Part shown: piece by piece, positions 5,308 through 7,908 of the stretch | Position numbering within the stretch: position 1 is the stretch's first letter | How the letters are laid out: each line of letters opens with the position of its first letter | NCBI GenBank assembly: GCA_902803125.1 | Contig: CADCOZ010000266.1 | Span: 1-7,908 of the forward strand | Source of the DNA: an uncultured Ruminococcus sp. | GTDB lineage: Bacteria; Bacillota; Clostridia; Oscillospirales; Acutalibacteraceae | Length of the DNA stretch: 7,908 nt | Direction: 5' to 3' | Translations under genes and position numbers: made by a program | The notes under the pieces: generated by a model | What the model was told of the DNA's origin: nothing | The model's database searches: none | Seen by the model: only the letters and a program-made list of their open reading frames with translations

Positions 5308-5820
5308 ATGAAAATAAAGGATTTATTTATCGGAGATACCACGCATACAGGTATCCAATTCTTTCGGAGTTTGTTTGTCGGCGGTATCGCCACCGTTGTC
5401 GATATGCTTATCATGATTTTGTTCCGTGAACTGGTACACGTTCCCGAAGGGGTCGCCGCTGTTTTCGGCTTTATCGCCGGACTGACCGTCAACTATATCG
5501 TATCTACTTACTGGGTTTTTGCCAAAGCCAAAGTCAAAAACCGTGTCGTTGATTTTATCGTTTTTGCCGTGATTGGTATCATCGGGTTGGGACTGACCCA
5601 GCTGATTATTGAACCGTTTGCCACAGAGGGAATGTTCGGCACGGGCTGGTTCGTACAGTGGCAGATTTTCGGCGGACTGCTCCCCACCGATAAATACTAT
5701 ATTGTCGGCAAGATACTGGCGGTTGTGATTGTCTATATGTGGAACTTCTTTGCCCGCAAACTCATTCTGTACCGCAAGGCCGAACAGCAATCCGTATCAC
5801 AGCCGGAACAGGAACCATAA
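5308..5820 (+). CDS. GtrA-family membrane protein, first copy
   Basis: GtrA-family proteins are small four-helix membrane proteins linked to transfer of polyprenyl-phosphate-linked sugars across the cytoplasmic membrane for glycan modification. This 170-residue protein has helices at about 20-40, 48-70, 82-102 and 132-152. The family pattern is clear: [16 protein letters not shown] at 17-32, [18 protein letters not shown] at 54-71 and [12 protein letters not shown] at 144-155. Between helices three and four it carries about 17 residues more than the second copy ([14 protein letters not shown] and on), in a loop predicted outside. The C-terminus is a short Q/E/P-rich tail. The start at 5308 has AAGGAAG nine bases before it and begins right before the conserved LFIGDT; an upstream ATG at 5221 lies before the promoter and is rejected. 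It is the first gene after the promoter, 46 bases before the oxidoreductase. Confidence 0.92.
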   Translation: MKIKDLFIGDTTHTGIQFFRSLFVGGIATVVDMLIMILFRELVHVPEGVAAVFGFIAGLTVNYIVSTYWVFAKAKVKNRVVDFIVFAVIGIIGLGLTQLIIEPFATEGMFGTGWFVQWQIFGGLLPTDKYYIVGKILAVVIVYMWNFFARKLILYRKAEQQSVSQPEQEP

Positions 5821-5866
5821 CAGACCGCCTTCACAAAACCATCAAAACAAAGCGGAGGAAAAAAGC

Positions 5867-7435
5867 ATGAAAAAAGTCGTTATCATCGGTGCAGGTCCGG
5901 CCGGACTGACCGCCGCTAATGAATTACTAAAAGATACAAACGGCGCCTTTGAAGTCGTTATTTTAGAAGAAACGCAGGTTATCGGCGGTATTTCCCAAAC
6001 GGTTCGCTATCACGGCAACCGCATGGATATCGGCGGACACCGCTTCTTCTCCAAAAGTGACGAGATTATGAACTGGTGGAAAGAACTGATGCCCCTTCAG
6101 GGCAAAGATGCTTTTGACGATAAGCAGTTAGGCCGCACAAAGCCCCTGACCGAAGGCGGCCCCGACCCTGAACAAGAGGACGTTGTCATGCTGGTGCGTG
6201 ACAGAGTGTCGAGAATCTACTACCGCAAACACTTCTTTGACTATCCGATTTCCATGTCGATGTCCACCATCAAAAACATGGGCTTTCTGACCACCATGGC
6301 CGCCGGCTTCAGCTATCTGAAGGCCGCTATGTTCAAAAAGCCCGAAACCTCTTTGGAGAATTTTTATATCAACCGTTTCGGCAAGAAGCTGTACAGTATG
6401 TTCTTTGAAGGCTACACCGAAAAACTTTGGGGACGTCACCCGCGAGAAATTTCTGCGGATTGGGGTTCCCAGCGTGTTAAGGGACTTTCCATTCGTGCTG
6501 TCCTGAAGGATATGTTTTCCAAGATGTTCGGCGGCAAGAAAAAACGCAAAAATGTTGAAACCTCTTTGATTGAACAATTTTGGTATCCCAAATACGGCCC
6601 CGGTCAGCTGTGGGAATTGGCCGCCGATAGAGCCGTGGAAAAGGGTGCGACCCTGCTGAAGGGTCACAAGGTCAAGGAAATTGTCTGTCAGGACAATAAA
6701 ATTACCGCTGTTGTATGCGAAACCGAAAACGGCGATGTTACCATTGAAGGCGATGTGTTCATCTCTTCGATGCCGGTCAAGGATTTGGTACTGGGTTTGA
6801 CGGGTCAGACCCCCGAACGAGCCATTACCGATATTGCAGAAGGTCTGCCCTATCGTGATTTTGTCACGGTCGGCCTGTTGGTGAACCGTCTGGATCTGGA
6901 AAACAAAACAAAGGTCAAAACCCTCGGCAATATCGTTCCCGACTGCTGGATTTATGTGCAGGATGTCGGCGTGAAGCTCGGCAGAATCCAGATTTTCAAC
7001 AACTGGTCCCCGTACATGGTACAGGATCCGGAACACACCGTCTGGATCGGTCTGGAATATTTCTGCGCAGAGGGTGACAAGTTCTGGAATCTCTCAGAGC
7101 AGGCAACCGTCAGAGGCGCTGTCAAGGAGCTCAAGAAGATGGGCGTCATCGACGAAACTACTGAGATTCTCGATTCTCACAGAGAAAAGATCAAGAAAGC
7201 ATATCCGGCTTACTTTGATACCTATGCGCACATTGATGAGCTTGTCTCCTACCTCAACCGCTTCGACAACCTCTACTGCATCGGCAGAAACGGTCAGCAC
7301 CGCTACAATAATATGGATCACTCCATGGCAACCGCGTTCGAGGCTGTGGACAACATCAAATCCGGAAAGACAGATAAATCCAACATCTGGAATGTCAATA
7401 CCGAGCAGGAATATCACGAGGAGAAAAAAGGATGA
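5867..7435 (+). CDS. FAD-dependent oxidoreductase, UDP-galactopyranose-mutase/amine-oxidase type
   Basis: The 522-residue protein starts [20 protein letters not shown], a dinucleotide-binding GxGxxG at 8-13, with the ribose-binding acidic residues in ILEET at 32-36. It has [20 protein letters not shown] at 40-59, a glycine-rich loop typical of UDP-galactopyranose mutase-like and protoporphyrinogen-oxidase-like flavoproteins. The HFFDYPISM segment precedes [20 protein letters not shown] at 180-199, also seen in that group, and [15 protein letters not shown] at 473-487 is the C-terminal FAD-contact region. The exact substrate is unknown; proteins of this type next to GtrA and glycosyltransferase genes are thought to act on sugar or lipid-linked sugar. 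No signal peptide or membrane helix is evident, so it should be cytoplasmic. ATG 5867 has GGAGG eight bases upstream; the frame is open further up to 5729, but that part overlaps the GtrA gene and is low-complexity. The stop overlaps the next ATG (ATGA). Codon usage shifts sharply near residue 400. Confidence 0.88.
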   Translation: MKKVVIIGAGPAGLTAANELLKDTNGAFEVVILEETQVIGGISQTVRYHGNRMDIGGHRFFSKSDEIMNWWKELMPLQGKDAFDDKQLGRTKPLTEGGPDPEQEDVVMLVRDRVSRIYYRKHFFDYPISMSMSTIKNMGFLTTMAAGFSYLKAAMFKKPETSLENFYINRFGKKLYSMFFEGYTEKLWGRHPREISADWGSQRVKGLSIRAVLKDMFSKMFGGKKKRKNVETSLIEQFWYPKYGPGQLWELAADRAVEKGATLLKGHKVKEIVCQDNKITAVVCETENGDVTIEGDVFISSMPVKDLVLGLTGQTPERAITDIAEGLPYRDFVTVGLLVNRLDLENKTKVKTLGNIVPDCWIYVQDVGVKLGRIQIFNNWSPYMVQDPEHTVWIGLEYFCAEGDKFWNLSEQATVRGAVKELKKMGVIDETTEILDSHREKIKKAYPAYFDTYAHIDELVSYLNRFDNLYCIGRNGQHRYNNMDHSMATAFEAVDNIKSGKTDKSNIWNVNTEQEYHEEKKG

Positions 7436-7908
7436 GCGCAGCAACCGACGAAATCAAGGAAATATGCAAAAAAAAGCAGTTCGGTCGGCTGTTTGTCGGT
7501 GATACCGAGAACACCCTGATTCAGTTTTTCCGGTATTGCTTTGTCGGCGGATTGGCAACGGTCGTAGACTGGGGCGCATCCTTCCTGCTGTTTCATTATC
7601 TGTTTCATGACAGCCACGCAGTCGCAGCAAACGGTCTGTCATTCCTGCTGGGACTGATTGTGAACTACCTCATCAGCACGCTCTGGATTTTCAAGACCTC
7701 GAAGGTCAGTAACAAACTTGTTGAGTTTCTGGGTTTTGCAGCCATCGGACTGGTCGGACTGCTGCTAACGCTCGGCATCACAAAGCTCTTTGAGCTATGG
7801 CTCGCAGACAAAACTGTCGCCTATCAGATGATCGGAAAAATCGTCTCGACGGCAATCGCGTTTATGTGGAATTTCCTTGCGCGCAAATTCTTCCTGTATT
7901 CCGGCAAA
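7432..7908 (+). CDS. GtrA-family membrane protein, second copy (3' end outside window)
   Basis: The frame starts at ATG 7432, which overlaps the oxidoreductase TGA as ATGA, with GAGGAG (7418-7423) eight bases upstream; it stays open for 159 codons to the window edge. After a charged N-terminal extension of about 18 residues ([19 protein letters not shown]), [15 protein letters not shown] and [10 protein letters not shown] align closely with the first GtrA protein. [14 protein letters not shown] (74-87) and [12 protein letters not shown] (145-156) match the same family motifs. Helices are at about 33-57, 63-87, 97-120 and 131-152, and the loop before the fourth is much shorter than in the first copy. 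Probably only a few residues are missing at the end. Codon choice differs from the first copy: Ala is GCA in 10 of 14 cases, against 0 of 11. It is translationally coupled to the oxidoreductase. Confidence 0.9.
   Translation, partial: MSAATDEIKEICKKKQFGRLFVGDTENTLIQFFRYCFVGGLATVVDWGASFLLFHYLFHDSHAVAANGLSFLLGLIVNYLISTLWIFKTSKVSNKLVEFLGFAAIGLVGLLLTLGITKLFELWLADKTVAYQMIGKIVSTAIAFMWNFLARKFFLYSGK

Noticed and set aside
5729..5866. N-terminal extension of the oxidoreductase by 46 codons
   Set aside because: The extension overlaps the GtrA gene, is Asn/Pro/His-rich, and the ATG at 5867 has GGAGG and starts exactly at the nucleotide-binding strand.
6128..7036. A 302-codon open frame on the - strand inside the oxidoreductase gene
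   Set aside because: It is fully antisense to a well-supported flavoenzyme, has no matching domain, and its His/Asp/Gly/Phe-rich composition is what antisense reading of these codons gives.
1..7908. CRISPR array, tRNA or rRNA genes, insertion sequence or phage elements
   Set aside because: No regularly spaced repeat-spacer pattern, no cloverleaf-like or rRNA sequence, and no transposase, integrase or terminal inverted repeats were found.

Overview
The window is one continuous stretch of bacterial DNA of moderate G+C. Shine-Dalgarno sites of the GGAGG/AAGGAG type, tight gene packing, TGn-TATAAT promoters and the protein types point to a low-to-mid G+C Gram-positive-type lineage (Bacillota in the broad sense, perhaps Clostridia or Negativicutes). 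That placement is inferred from style and protein resemblance; no taxonomic marker gene is complete here.

Left edge (1-364): the C-terminal end of tryptophanyl-tRNA synthetase (trpS, + strand), closed by a strong bidirectional terminator. Middle (450-5064, all - strand): a housekeeping block. Read in the direction of transcription it holds tcdA (tRNA ct6A37 dehydratase), a small YtxH-like one-helix membrane protein, prmA (ribosomal protein L11 methyltransferase), a four-helix membrane protein with an acidic repetitive tail, mrp (Fe-S carrier P-loop ATPase) and a TPR-like protein. Promoter-like sites lie before tcdA, before the small membrane gene and before the four-helix gene. Two of these lead into stem-loops in the 5' untranslated region.

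Right (5240-7908, + strand): a divergent operon with a good sigma-A-type promoter. It reads GtrA-family membrane protein, FAD-dependent oxidoreductase of the UDP-galactopyranose-mutase/amine-oxidase type, then a second GtrA-family protein that runs off the window. GtrA proteins are linked to moving polyprenyl-phosphate-linked sugars across the membrane, so this looks like the start of a cell-envelope glycan module in which a flavoenzyme is sandwiched between two paralogous transporters.

The most notable signal is inside the oxidoreductase gene. Synonymous codon choice for Glu, Leu and Ala changes abruptly near residue 400 (about base 7065), and the changed style largely continues into the second GtrA gene although the reading frame and protein family are unbroken. 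This suggests a recombination (mosaic) junction or a chimeric assembly. Other points are a 7-bp tandem A/T repeat occupying the -35/UP region of the tcdA promoter, a 36-bp-period repeat in the acidic tail gene, and an isolated G/C-rich hairpin between the two divergent promoters.
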